From CAZMXP01 sp964570285 (GTDB lineage Bacteria; Planctomycetota; PLA2), in the NCBI GenBank assembly GCA_964570285.1, contig CAZMXP010000031.1:1-62512 (forward strand): 62,512 nt of DNA. Reading direction: 5' to 3'. A program made the position numbers and the translations under genes. The stretch's first letter is position 1, and each line of letters begins with the position of its first letter. Shown here piece by piece: positions 24,568-32,772 of the stretch. Under the pieces are notes generated by a model, which was not told where the DNA came from, did not search any database, and worked only from the letters and a program-made list of their open reading frames with translations.

Positions 24568-24965
24568 TGCGTCAGCTCCCGGATGCCCTCCCGGATGTAC
24601 CGGGCGTCGAGATGGCGCAGCATGAGCCGGTCGTCGAGCCAGAGCTTCCATGCGTAGACGCGGTAGATGTTGAACAGGCCCGGCTCGGCCTCGTAGAGGA
24701 GCTTGCCCTCGCTCCCGACGACATGCTTCAGCAGAGGTGGCGCCCGGCGCAAGTCGACGAGGTCCACGTCGGGCAGGCCGGTGGCATCGGAGAGTTCCCC
24801 GATGAGATCGAGGAACTCGCGCGCCGAGATCGCGCCGGTCCGGCAGCGCACGCCGATGTCGCTGTCGCTCCGCCCCCCCGCGCCCCCCCCCTTCGCCCTC
24901 GAGCCGAAGAGGACGACCAGGTCGAGGTCGTGCTTCTTGCAAAGTGCTTCCAGCACGCCGGCCAT
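24564..24965 (-). CDS. mntA: MntA-like nucleotidyltransferase antitoxin
   Basis: 133-residue minimal nucleotidyltransferase. The active-site motif is FGSRAKGGGAGGRSDSDIGV: Gly21-Ser22 followed by Asp34-Ser35-Asp36. Eleven residues separate GS from DxD instead of the usual ten, and the loop GGGAGG is encoded by a C7-GCG-C9 element (24873-24891, minus-strand G-tracts). MntA antitoxins transfer AMP to the HepT tyrosine, so a lengthened, glycine-only loop beside the catalytic Ser is notable. The gene starts one base after the stop of the fatty-acid oxidation gene, so the toxin-antitoxin pair probably shares its transcript. Confidence 0.88.
   Translation of the reverse strand: MAGVLEALCKKHDLDLVVLFGSRAKGGGAGGRSDSDIGVRCRTGAISAREFLDLIGELSDATGLPDVDLVDLRRAPPLLKHVVGSEGKLLYEAEPGLFNIYRVYAWKLWLDDRLMLRHLDARYIREGIRELTQ
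24873..24891 (-). repeat. Double G-tract element (G9-CGC-G7 on the minus strand) inside mntA
   Basis: On the plus strand C7-GCG-C9; it encodes the Gly-rich active-site loop of the nucleotidyltransferase. It is one of the longest members of the family. Confidence 0.8.
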
Positions 24966-24966
24966 T

Positions 24967-26979
24967 CTACTTGTGCCGGAACTCCGCCTTCGCCTTGGGG
25001 CCGTTCTTCGTGAAGTTCTCCATGCCGATCCGCATGTCCTCGAGGCCGCAGACCTCGCCGAAGCATTTCGACTCGAACCGCAGCCCCTCGTCGAGGGGGA
25101 GCCGGTTGCCTTCGAGGATCGCCTTCTTCATGACGGCGTCCACCGCCCTGCTGAGATGTCGCAGGTCGATGTCGGGGGGGCTCGGGGGGGTGGCGAGCGG
25201 GGCGCGGTCGATGCGCTTGAAACCCTCGGCTGCCATCCTGCGCGCGAGGGTGGCGGCGGCCTCGGTGAGGTCGCCGTCGACCTCCGCGCTGATCAGGCCG
25301 CACGCCTTCGCGTCGGCGCCGCTGAGCACGCCGCCGGTGCGGAGCAGCGACCACGCCTTGTCGAAGCCGATCACGCGCGGCAGGCGCTGCGTCGCGCCGG
25401 CGCCGGGGATGATGCCGAGGTTGGGCTCGGGCTGGCCCGCGAGCACCCTCTGCCCCTTCGCGGCGATGCGCGCGTGGCAGGCGAGCGCCAGTTCGTTGCC
25501 GCCGCCGAAGGCAAGTCCGTTGTAGGCGCATACGACGGGTTTCGTGCACCTGTCGATCTTCAGCAGCACCTGTTGCGAATGCCACGAGGTCGCCTCGCCG
25601 TCGGCGGGGGACTTCACCGCGGCAAGCATGCCGATGTCGGCGCCGCTGACAAAGGCCTTGCGGCCGTGGCCGGTGATGACGGCGCCCTTGATGCCCTTGT
25701 CCCCGGCGATCGCGTCGATGTGGGCGCCGATCTGGTCGAAGACCTCCTTGTTCAGCGCGTTCAGCACCGCCGGGCGGCGGATCGTCAGCACGGCGATGCC
25801 GTCCCGGTCTTCGCGCAGCACGACCGGGATCTGCCACGGGGTCGTGCGCGCAAGGCACTTCGCGACGGGAAAGCCCTTGTGCGACTTCGCGTAGCTCTCG
25901 ACCAGCGCGCGCGCCTTCGATACGCCGAGCGAGTTCATCAGGGCGAACGGCGGCGCCGTGACGAGCGCCGTCTCGACGCCCATCTCGAGGTCGGCGACGT
26001 TTGTGATGCCGCTGTCGAGGATCTCGCCGACGATGCCGAAGTAGGCGCCGAGGATCCGGTCGGCGATCCCCCTCTTCCTCTCCTCGGGCACCTCGATCTT
26101 CTCCCCCCTCTGCACGCCGTCCCACGGCGCGCGGCTCTCCATCTGTGTTTCCATCAGCCTTGTGGGCTTGAACCAGGGGTAGAGCTTGGTCTGGTAGTGC
26201 TGCAGGCCGACGAACGTCAGCGGATTGCCGCCGGTGAGGTTCATCGCCGTGAAGGGGCCGACGCCCTGCTTCAGCGTGCGGCGCACGACGTCGTCCACCT
26301 CCTTGACGGTGCCGAGCCCCTCCTCGACGCAGAGGCAGGCGGCGTGGAAGAGCCCCTCGAAGATCGGGTCCATCGCGTAGCCGTAGCGGCTCTTGACCGT
26401 GATCGGGACCTTGCCGATCTCCTCGTAGAAGCGCATCAGCCACGCGGTGACGGCGGCGTCGGTGGCGGCGCCGGGCACGACCTCGATCATCGGGTTGCGC
26501 TCGGCCGGGAAGAAGTAGTGGATGACCGCGCAGCGGCCCTTGTGCTTCGCCTCGCCGAAGATGACCTCGGTCTCCATGTGCGAGGAGTTCGACGCGAGGA
26601 TCGCCCCGGGCGCCACGATGCCCTCGAGCTGCGCGAAGATCCTGCGCTTGATCTTCTGGTCCTCGCTCGCCGCCTCGACGATGAGGTCGGCCCCCGCGAG
26701 CGCGCCGTAGTCGGTCGTGAAGGTCGTGTTCGCCTTCATCGCCGCGGCGAACTCGGGCTTGAACGCCTCGTCGGCGACCCCCTTGTCGATCTTCTTCTCG
26801 AGGCGCTTCCTGCCCGCCGCGAGCGCGTCCTGCGAGATGTCCACGACGACGACCGGCACGCCGGAGGGCTGGAGCACCTTCGTCATGTGCAGCGCGATGT
26901 CGGGCCCGATCTGCCCCGACCCGACGATGCCGACCCTGTTCAACGTGCGCGATCCGAGGGTGTAAGCCATGCGGGGCAT
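24967..26979 (-). CDS. 3-hydroxyacyl-CoA dehydrogenase / enoyl-CoA hydratase fusion (dehydrogenase first)
   Basis: About 670 residues. The N-terminal NAD-binding domain starts RVGIVGSGQIGPDIA, with NSSHMETEVIF and HYFFPAERNPMIEVVPG of 3-hydroxyacyl-CoA dehydrogenases and a C-terminal helical part (MDPIFEGLFHAACLCVEEG). The crotonase domain follows: TIRRPAVLNALNKEVFDQIG, oxyanion-hole FVSGADIGML, and FGGGNELALACHARIA with PEPNLGIIPGAGATQRLPR, which includes the catalytic Glu positions. This order is the reverse of FadB/FadJ and resembles the bifunctional crotonyl-CoA hydratase/3-hydroxybutyryl-CoA dehydrogenase layout. ATGs at 26979 and 26970 are possible; GAGGAGG favours 26979. A G7-CTC-G7 element (25174-25190) encodes a TPPSPP linker near the C-terminus. 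Confidence 0.9.
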   Translation of the reverse strand: MPRMAYTLGSRTLNRVGIVGSGQIGPDIALHMTKVLQPSGVPVVVVDISQDALAAGRKRLEKKIDKGVADEAFKPEFAAAMKANTTFTTDYGALAGADLIVEAASEDQKIKRRIFAQLEGIVAPGAILASNSSHMETEVIFGEAKHKGRCAVIHYFFPAERNPMIEVVPGAATDAAVTAWLMRFYEEIGKVPITVKSRYGYAMDPIFEGLFHAACLCVEEGLGTVKEVDDVVRRTLKQGVGPFTAMNLTGGNPLTFVGLQHYQTKLYPWFKPTRLMETQMESRAPWDGVQRGEKIEVPEERKRGIADRILGAYFGIVGEILDSGITNVADLEMGVETALVTAPPFALMNSLGVSKARALVESYAKSHKGFPVAKCLARTTPWQIPVVLREDRDGIAVLTIRRPAVLNALNKEVFDQIGAHIDAIAGDKGIKGAVITGHGRKAFVSGADIGMLAAVKSPADGEATSWHSQQVLLKIDRCTKPVVCAYNGLAFGGGNELALACHARIAAKGQRVLAGQPEPNLGIIPGAGATQRLPRVIGFDKAWSLLRTGGVLSGADAKACGLISAEVDGDLTEAAATLARRMAAEGFKRIDRAPLATPPSPPDIDLRHLSRAVDAVMKKAILEGNRLPLDEGLRFESKCFGEVCGLEDMRIGMENFTKNGPKAKAEFRHK
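25174..25190 (+). repeat. Double G-tract element (G7-CTC-G7)
   Basis: Lies within the hydroxyacyl-CoA dehydrogenase/hydratase gene, on its non-coding strand, so the protein gains PPSPP. Confidence 0.8.
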
Positions 26980-27043
26980 TCTAGGGAACCCTCCTCGGAA
27001 TGACATCGGGCCCGCGCGGGGTAGCATCGGGAGAGGAGGTCCC

Positions 27044-27535
27044 ATGAGATACGCCATTCCCGTGCTGACGCTGCTCCTCGGCCTCGCCCTCGCGCAGGGC
27101 GACGGCGAGACGAAGACGAACGCCGAGCGCCAGCCCCCCGGGCCCGGCTGGGTCCACCCGTCGCTGATCTGGAACTTCCACTACGAGGGCAAGAAGCGGG
27201 AGGGCGACGTGCTCGAACTGCTCGCGCCCGACGAGGGGCGGCAGCGCACGCTCGTCATCACGCAGATCAGCGCGAGGATGCGGCAGTCCACGCGCTGGCA
27301 GGTGGTCGAGCACCGCCCGGTCAGGAAGCAGGGGAAGGATGCGTGGGAGAAGGTCGTCCGCCGCAGCGAGCTCTTCAGCCTCGGCTGGCAGGACAGCACC
27401 TCGCAGTACCTGGGCGTCGGCCTCGGCGGCCTGCCGGGCATGAAGTGCGAGCCGGGCACGCGCCCCGCGATCGAGTTCACGGGCGGCAGCGGCGACGTCG
27501 CCGTCTACGCCGAGGGCTACTGGTCGGCGCCGTAG
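27044..27535 (+). CDS. Exported protein of unknown function
   Basis: 163 residues with a cleavable signal peptide (MRYAIPVLTLLLGLALAQG) and a beta-rich mature part (WNFHYEGKKREGDVLELLAP, LGVGLGGLPGMKCEPGTRPA, VYAEGYWSAP). No family is recognised. A strong GAGAGGAGGT lies just before the ATG. It is divergent from the fatty-acid gene (64-base gap) and its last 19 bases overlap tail-to-tail with the MOSC gene. Confidence 0.75.
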   Translation: MRYAIPVLTLLLGLALAQGDGETKTNAERQPPGPGWVHPSLIWNFHYEGKKREGDVLELLAPDEGRQRTLVITQISARMRQSTRWQVVEHRPVRKQGKDAWEKVVRRSELFSLGWQDSTSQYLGVGLGGLPGMKCEPGTRPAIEFTGGSGDVAVYAEGYWSAP

Positions 27536-27957
27536 ATCGCATCCCCGGCGCGCAGCGTCCCGCCCGCGATCACCTGCGCGCGCAGGCCGCCGCGGTGCAG
27601 CAGCGCCTGCACGAGATCCGCTCGCCCGGCCAGCTTCTCGAGATGCCTGCACGGCTCGCAGAGCCCGTGGCCGAGCAGGCGCACCTCGCCGACGGTGAAC
27701 TCCCTCCCGGCGAGATCGTTCAGCCGCACGCCGCGCGTGACGAGATTGCGCCGCGACGCGCCGTGCGCGAGGCCCACCGCCTCGAGCGCCTCCGCCTCGA
27801 CCAGCGTCACCTCCGCGTCGGGCTTGTCCGCCTTGCCGAAGTAGCGGTCGCCTTCGAGCCCGCGACCCGCGACCACGCGGGCCTGCGCCACGCTGACGAG
27901 CGCCGCCGCCGGGGCGGGCGCGATCCAGATGCTTTCGATCTTCACCAGAGCCCCCAT
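27517..27957 (-). CDS. MOSC-domain protein
   Basis: 146 residues of a stand-alone MOSC domain: RVVAGRGLEGDRYFGKADKP, RRNLVTRGVRLNDLAGREFT and LLGHGLCEPCRHLEKLAG with the conserved Cys pair. MOSC proteins handle sulfur bound to molybdenum cofactor or detoxify N-hydroxylated compounds; this short form resembles the YiiM/YuaD-like group. Its start lies inside the end of the CPBP protease gene (16-base overlap). A molybdopterin oxidoreductase occurs further along the window (51150), but a functional link is only suggested. Confidence 0.88.
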   Translation of the reverse strand: MGALVKIESIWIAPAPAAALVSVAQARVVAGRGLEGDRYFGKADKPDAEVTLVEAEALEAVGLAHGASRRNLVTRGVRLNDLAGREFTVGEVRLLGHGLCEPCRHLEKLAGRADLVQALLHRGGLRAQVIAGGTLRAGDAIYGADQ

Positions 27958-28565
27958 GATCCCGTCTCGCGCACGTAGAACGCAAGGGCGACGTTCGTCG
28001 TGCCGTGCGCGACGATGCAGGAGAGGAGGTCCTTGCGCACGATCCAGAGCAGCGCCATCAAGAGGCCGTAGACGACCGCCGCGGGCATCTCGCCGAGCCT
28101 GTGGCCGAGCGCGAACGCGACGCTGGACACCAGCACCGCGCGCCACGTCCACGCGCCCGGCGCGACGTCGTGCACCCCCCCCGGCCCCCCCATTTGCACG
28201 AGGTAGCGCAGCACGAATCCGCGCAGCGCCATCTCCTCGAAGACCGGCACGAGAAGCCCCGCCGCCAAAAGGCGCAGCGCGAAGGCCGTGTCGCCCCACG
28301 GCTCGGCCTCGGCCGGAATCACGAGCAGGATCCAGAGGGCCGTGCCGAGAAGGCCGGCGCCGACACCCGCGACGATCGAAACGAGGGGGCTCCGGGGGCC
28401 GACGATCCCGCGGTAGTACCTCCAGGCGTAGGCGACCGCCGCCCCTGCCAGCACGATCCGCAACCCGTAGCTCAGGGACGTCGCGAGCGGCAGCGAAGCG
28501 ACGCCCACGTAGAGGAAGTAGGGGAGGAAGTAGGGGAGGAAGAGCCGCGAATTCGGCACCCGCAC
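27942..28565 (-). CDS. CPBP-family intramembrane protease (CAAX/Abi)
   Basis: 207-residue membrane protein with about six transmembrane segments and the CPBP motifs: EE-x3-R in VFEEMALRGFVLRYL, a later His in VAFALGHRLG, and a third motif IVAHGTTNVAL. These are putative metalloprotease ligands within the membrane. A C8-GG-C7 element (28175-28191) encodes the loop GGPGG between motifs 1 and 2, and a second weaker element (28385-28398) encodes VGPRSP. The MOSC gene overlaps its 3' end. Substrate unknown. Confidence 0.88.
   Translation of the reverse strand: MRVPNSRLFLPYFLPYFLYVGVASLPLATSLSYGLRIVLAGAAVAYAWRYYRGIVGPRSPLVSIVAGVGAGLLGTALWILLVIPAEAEPWGDTAFALRLLAAGLLVPVFEEMALRGFVLRYLVQMGGPGGVHDVAPGAWTWRAVLVSSVAFALGHRLGEMPAAVVYGLLMALLWIVRKDLLSCIVAHGTTNVALAFYVRETGSWGLW
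28175..28191 (-). repeat. Double G-tract element (G7-CC-G8 on the minus strand)
   Basis: Within the CPBP protease gene, encoding GGPGG. It is close to the G8-CC-G7 strings at 11498, 42184 and 49972. Confidence 0.8.
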
Positions 28566-28591
28566 ACTCTATCTGCTAGCCTCTGCCGCGC

Positions 28592-29953
28592 ATGCGCTAC
28601 GGGTTCGTGCTCGACCAGGGGGCCTGCATCGGCTGCCACGCCTGCACGGTGGCCTGCAAGGCGGAGAACGACGTGCCGCTCGGCGCCTTCCGCACGTGGG
28701 TCAAGTGGATCGAGCACGGCCACTTCCCCGAGACGGTGCGCAGCATCGCGGTGCTGCGCTGCAACCACTGCGAGGACGCGCCCTGCGTGAAGATCTGCCC
28801 GACGGTGGCGCTGCACAAGCGGGAGGACGGCATCGTCGACCTCGACGCGGACCGCTGCATCGGCTGCTCCTCCTGCCTGAACGCCTGCCCCTACGACGCG
28901 ATCTACATCGATCCGCGGGACGGCACCGCGGAGAAGTGCCACTTCTGCGCGCACCGGCTCGAGGTCGATCTCGCGCCCGCCTGCGTCTCGGTCTGCCCCG
29001 AGCAGGCGATCAAGGTCGTCGACCTCGACGACCCCTCGATGCGCGAGCGGTTGCGCGAGCGCGGGGCGACGGTGCGGAAGGCCGAGCGCGGCACGCGGCC
29101 GCAGACCTTCTACCTCGAGGCCGACCCGCTCGCGCTCGACCCGCTCGCGGTGGACGGCGCGCGCACGCTGAGCCACGCGGAGGTGCCCGATCCGATGCCG
29201 GCCCCGGGCACCGCCGAGGCGAGGGCGGTCTACGACGTGCCGCGCCTGCGGCCGTGGGGCAACCACATCGCCGCCTACATGGTGACGAAGGCGCTCGCGA
29301 GCGGCGCGCTGCTCGCCGCGGCGCTCTCGCCGTGGGGCGAGGGGCTCTCCGCCGCCGCCCTCGGGGGCGCGAGCCTCGCGCTGACGATCCTCACGGTGCT
29401 GCTGCTGATCGGCGACCTGCACCAGCCCCGCCGCTTCTTCTTCCTGCTGACGATGCCGAACACGGGCTCGTGGCTCGTGCGCGGCGGCTGGGTGCTGACC
29501 GCGCACGCGCTGCTGAGCGGCGCCTACATGGTCGGGCTCGGGACGGCCGCGCTCGCCGTGGTCGCGGTTCCGGTGGCGCTCCTGACGTCGGTCTACACGG
29601 CGTTCCTCTTCCGGCAGGCGCGCGGCCGCGAACTCTGGTGCGAGGACGCGCTGCTGCCCTGGACGCTGCTGCTGCAGTCGGCGGCGGCCTTCGGGCTGTT
29701 CGCATGGTGGGGGGGCCACGGGGGGAGGGGATGGATCGCCGCCTACTTCGTCGTCTGCGGCGTGTCGCTGCTGTACGAGCCCGCGACTGCGGGGGCCCGC
29801 CACGGCCACTCGATGATGACGCGCCACCTCGCTTTCCGCCTCGGCCTGCTCGCCGCGCTCGGCGCGATCGCCTTCCCCCCGCTGGTCGTCGTCGCCTTCG
29901 CCCTTCTCGACTGGGTCTACGTCAAGATGGGCCAGGAGGTCGCGCTCTCGTAG
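28592..29953 (+). CDS. Fused four-cluster ferredoxin subunit and NrfD-like membrane anchor
   Basis: 453 residues. The first about 210 residues carry four cysteine groups for [4Fe-4S] clusters: CIGCHACTVAC, CNHCEDAPCVKIC, CIGCSSCLNAC and CHFCAHRLEVDLAPAC. This is the DmsB/PsrB pattern. The rest is a membrane domain of about eight helices resembling the quinone-binding anchors DmsC/PsrC/NrfD (LLLIGDLHQPRRFFFLLTMP, SWLVRGGWVLTAHALLSGAY). In most systems B and C are separate proteins encoded beside the molybdopterin subunit; here they are one polypeptide and no catalytic subunit is adjacent. The oxidoreductase at 51150 is the obvious candidate partner. An element at 29709-29725 encodes WGGHGGRG in a loop. 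Confidence 0.9.
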   Translation: MRYGFVLDQGACIGCHACTVACKAENDVPLGAFRTWVKWIEHGHFPETVRSIAVLRCNHCEDAPCVKICPTVALHKREDGIVDLDADRCIGCSSCLNACPYDAIYIDPRDGTAEKCHFCAHRLEVDLAPACVSVCPEQAIKVVDLDDPSMRERLRERGATVRKAERGTRPQTFYLEADPLALDPLAVDGARTLSHAEVPDPMPAPGTAEARAVYDVPRLRPWGNHIAAYMVTKALASGALLAAALSPWGEGLSAAALGGASLALTILTVLLLIGDLHQPRRFFFLLTMPNTGSWLVRGGWVLTAHALLSGAYMVGLGTAALAVVAVPVALLTSVYTAFLFRQARGRELWCEDALLPWTLLLQSAAAFGLFAWWGGHGGRGWIAAYFVVCGVSLLYEPATAGARHGHSMMTRHLAFRLGLLAALGAIAFPPLVVVAFALLDWVYVKMGQEVALS

Positions 29954-30080
29954 CCTCCGCCCCCGGGGGGTCCTGCGCTGCGGCACGCGTGCCGCGGGGA
30001 TCAGCCGCGAACCACTTCCCGGCACCAGCCCGCGGCCGGCCATCGACACCCCCAGGCGGAAGAGAGCGTATGCTCCCGGG

Positions 30081-30647
30081 ATGCGCCGCGAACGGTTTGC
30101 GCTCGGCTGCCTCGCCGTTCTGGCGTTCTGGTGGGGGTTGCTCGCGATCGCGCCGCACTACCGGACGACCTGGCTCCACGAGAACTTCCTCGTGTTCGCC
30201 GGGGTGCCGGCGGCGGCGTGGGCGCACCTGCGGCTCCGCCTCGACCGTCTCGCGCTCGCGCTGATCACGCTCTTCCTGATGCTCCACCTCGTCGGGGCGC
30301 ACTACAGCTACTCCGAGGTGCCGTGGCCCGGCGGGGGCCGCAACCACTACGACCGCGTCGTGCACTTCTCCTACGGCCTGCTGCTCGCCTATCCGATGCT
30401 CGCGCTCTTCCGCTGGGCGCCCTGCCCCCGGGTGCTGGCGCTGCTGCTCGTGATCGCCTCCAGCGCCGTCTACGAACTCGCCGAGTGGGGCTTCATGCTG
30501 GTCGCCGCCCCCGAGGAGGGCATGTCCTTCCTCGGCACGCAGGGCGACGAATGGGACGCGCAGAAGGACATGGCGCTCGCTTCCGCGGGGGCGGCCGTCG
30601 CGCTGCTGGTCGCGGGAAAGGGTGGGGGCGCGGGGGAGGGGGCGTAG
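30081..30647 (+). CDS. DUF2238 (YjdF-like) membrane protein
   Basis: 188 residues with five to six transmembrane helices and the DUF2238 signature: GGGRNHYDRVVHFSYGLLLA, YELAEWGF and MSFLGTQGDEWDAQKDMALA. The function of the family is unknown. The C-terminal six residues, GGGAGEGA before the TAG, are encoded by a G5-CGC-G5-A-G5 element (30624-30642), so the repeat supplies the end of the protein. The 127 bases between it and the upstream gene hold nothing recognisable. Confidence 0.9.
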   Translation: MRRERFALGCLAVLAFWWGLLAIAPHYRTTWLHENFLVFAGVPAAAWAHLRLRLDRLALALITLFLMLHLVGAHYSYSEVPWPGGGRNHYDRVVHFSYGLLLAYPMLALFRWAPCPRVLALLLVIASSAVYELAEWGFMLVAAPEEGMSFLGTQGDEWDAQKDMALASAGAAVALLVAGKGGGAGEGA

Positions 30648-30654
30648 GCGGATC

Positions 30655-32619
30655 TCATTCCAGCCGGACTTCGGCGGGCCCGGTCAGGCGCACGGTGTGG
30701 CGCTTGCCGCCGTACTGGATCTCGTAGGTCGCGGGGGCCAGCGCGTCGAAGGTCGCCACGCCGTCGGCAACCGGCGCCTCGCGGCGGAGCCAGCCGAGGT
30801 CGGGATCGGAGCTCTGGAGGACGATCGTGCGGCCGCGGAAGTTCGCCGGCGCGCGGAGGGTGAGCGCGGAAAGCACCGGCAGGCTCAGTGACTCGGTGTT
30901 GTCACCCGGATGGAACCGCACCTGCTTCCTGAGGATTGGCCAGCGGTTTCCTCCCTCGACGATGGCGAGGTAGAGCGTGAACTCCCCGGGCTGTACGGCT
31001 GCCAGATCGCACGCGCCGGTCGCGTCCACCTGTCGCGAGGCGATCGCCCCTTCGCCCGTCCACAGGGCGGCATGGAGGCGTCCCGCGGCGGGGCTGCCCT
31101 CGTGGCGGCCGAGCCTGAGGCGCACCTGCCCCGGCCGCTCGAAACGGACCGTCAGCGGGCCGCGGCCACGCGCGTCGAACCCCTCGCTGACGCTTCCGAG
31201 GTCGCGCGTCGTCACGCGCAGCGTGAGATCGCCCGCGGGCTCCGGCGCCTCGGGGGCGACGAGCCAGGTGCCGTCGGTCCGCCGCAGCGCGCGGGCCGGC
31301 TCGGGCCGGAGCCGCCCCTCGGCGAAGGCGAAGAGTTGCAGCGAAGCGGCGCCGAGGACCGGTTCGCCGCCGGGCCCGAGCACCGAGACGACGCGGCCGC
31401 CCGTCGCCGCGTCCGCCTTCAGTTCGACCTCCAGCGATTCGCCCTTCAGGTCGGCGAACGCGTGGGCGAGAAGCGCGCGACGGTCGAGGAAGGCCGCGAT
31501 CAGATACCGCCCCGCCTCGCGGTCGTACCACGAGGCGCGGCCGGGCGACGAAACGTGTCCGCCCTGTTCGAACTGGTCCTGCTTCAGGGTCTTCGCATCG
31601 ACCGCCCCGCCCGGGTCCGCCCTTCGGATGCCGAACTCGACGCCGTCGGGCATCGCGAGCCCCTCGGGCATCACGAGCCGCGCCGTCAGCACGCGCCGCC
31701 CTTCGAGCTGGAGCAGCAGCGCGACCTCGGCGGGCTGCGCCGTGACGAGGTGCTCCACCTCCGCCGACTGGAGCGGCGCCGGCGCCCACGCCTGCGCCCT
31801 GACCTTGCAGGTCCCGAGCCCCATCCGCACCCGCGGCGCGTCGGAGGTCCACCCGCCGGAGCCCGAGCCGTGCGGCCCCTGCCAGGTGATCCACGCGTTC
31901 TCCGGTCGCGCGCCGTCCGGCAGGCGCACCTCGACGGCGACCTCCGCGACCGCCTGCGCGACGAAATCGACCGTCGCGTCGGGCTCGACGCGCTCCTGCC
32001 GCGGCGTCACCGGCCGGATCTCGTAGCGGTCGTGGTAGGCGACGAGGCGCACGCCGCTCTTGACGAGCCGCTTGAGCTCGTAGCGTCCGTCGCTGCCGCT
32101 CACCGCGACGCGGCGCACCTCCCGTCGCCAGAGTTCGTTCTCGATCGCCTCCTGCGCCACGTCGGCGAGGTCGCGATCCTCGTGCGCCCGCTCGCGCGCG
32201 AGCCTCGAGGAGAGCGCGAGGCCGAAGGGCCGCGCCTCCGGCGACGCCGTCACGACGGCGCCCGCGACGGGCTCCCCCGCCGCGTCCCGCACCGTCCCGC
32301 TGATCGTTCCGTCCCCGGCGAGGAAGGTCGCCGTCGCGTCCAGCGCGAGCACCTTGGCGAGCGACTCCGCCGCGCGCTCGGCGACCTCGCGCAGCGACGC
32401 AGCGCGTGTCGACAACTCACGGCGCGTCTCGGCCCCGGGCGTCCCCCCGGGGCGCGTCGAGGGCGTGCCGTCCCAAGTCTCGGCACCCCGCCGCGCAGGG
32501 AAGCTCTCGGCCCCCGCAGCCCCCACCGACGAGCGCGCCGCAGGAGCCTCCGGCTGCACGAGCGCGCCGACGAGCCACCCCCCGGCGAAAGCCGCGGCGA
32601 CGAGGATCAGGATCCGCAT
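30655..32619 (-). CDS. Membrane-anchored protein with carboxypeptidase-regulatory-like domain
   Basis: 654 residues. An N-terminal signal anchor (ILILVAAAFAGGWLVGALV) is followed by a Pro/Gly/Ala-rich linker to about residue 100, then a CarboxypepD_reg-like module (GTISGTVRDAAGEPVAGAVV, residues 104-123). After that come several beta-sandwich-like stretches with repeated 'VEVRLPDG', 'VSVLGPGGEPVLGAASLQL', 'GQVRLRLGRHEGSPAAGRL' patterns, and a final strand KRHTVRLTGPAEVRLE. It looks like a large exported or periplasmic scaffold or adhesion protein; no catalytic motif is seen. Its ATG is 12 bases after nqrM, so it may be transcribed with the nqr operon. The 3' end converges on the DUF2238 gene with seven bases between. 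Confidence 0.8.
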   Translation of the reverse strand: MRILILVAAAFAGGWLVGALVQPEAPAARSSVGAAGAESFPARRGAETWDGTPSTRPGGTPGAETRRELSTRAASLREVAERAAESLAKVLALDATATFLAGDGTISGTVRDAAGEPVAGAVVTASPEARPFGLALSSRLARERAHEDRDLADVAQEAIENELWRREVRRVAVSGSDGRYELKRLVKSGVRLVAYHDRYEIRPVTPRQERVEPDATVDFVAQAVAEVAVEVRLPDGARPENAWITWQGPHGSGSGGWTSDAPRVRMGLGTCKVRAQAWAPAPLQSAEVEHLVTAQPAEVALLLQLEGRRVLTARLVMPEGLAMPDGVEFGIRRADPGGAVDAKTLKQDQFEQGGHVSSPGRASWYDREAGRYLIAAFLDRRALLAHAFADLKGESLEVELKADAATGGRVVSVLGPGGEPVLGAASLQLFAFAEGRLRPEPARALRRTDGTWLVAPEAPEPAGDLTLRVTTRDLGSVSEGFDARGRGPLTVRFERPGQVRLRLGRHEGSPAAGRLHAALWTGEGAIASRQVDATGACDLAAVQPGEFTLYLAIVEGGNRWPILRKQVRFHPGDNTESLSLPVLSALTLRAPANFRGRTIVLQSSDPDLGWLRREAPVADGVATFDALAPATYEIQYGGKRHTVRLTGPAEVRLE

Positions 32620-32631
32620 GCGCCCCCCATC

Positions 32632-32772
32632 CTATGGCGCCCGTCGCTCCCGCGCGCCGGGGCAGCCCCCGCACCCGCCGCACGGATCGCCGGGGCGGCC
32701 GAAGAGCCGCTTGACAGAGAGGCCGAGCAGCGCGAAGCCGAAGGCGAGGAGTGTCGCGAGGAAGGCCATCAT
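32632..32772 (-). CDS. nqrM: NqrM-like small maturation protein
   Basis: 46 residues: one transmembrane helix (AFLATLLAFGFALLGLSV), then a cysteine cluster (DPCGGCGGCPG). This is the shape of NqrM (DUF539), which is needed to assemble the iron site in NqrD/NqrE of Na+-NQR. It overlaps the nqrF stop (ATGATG, either ATG usable). The cluster CGGCGGC is slightly different from the usual NqrM spacing, but location and topology make the call likely. Confidence 0.8.
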   Translation of the reverse strand: MMAFLATLLAFGFALLGLSVKRLFGRPGDPCGGCGGCPGARERRAP

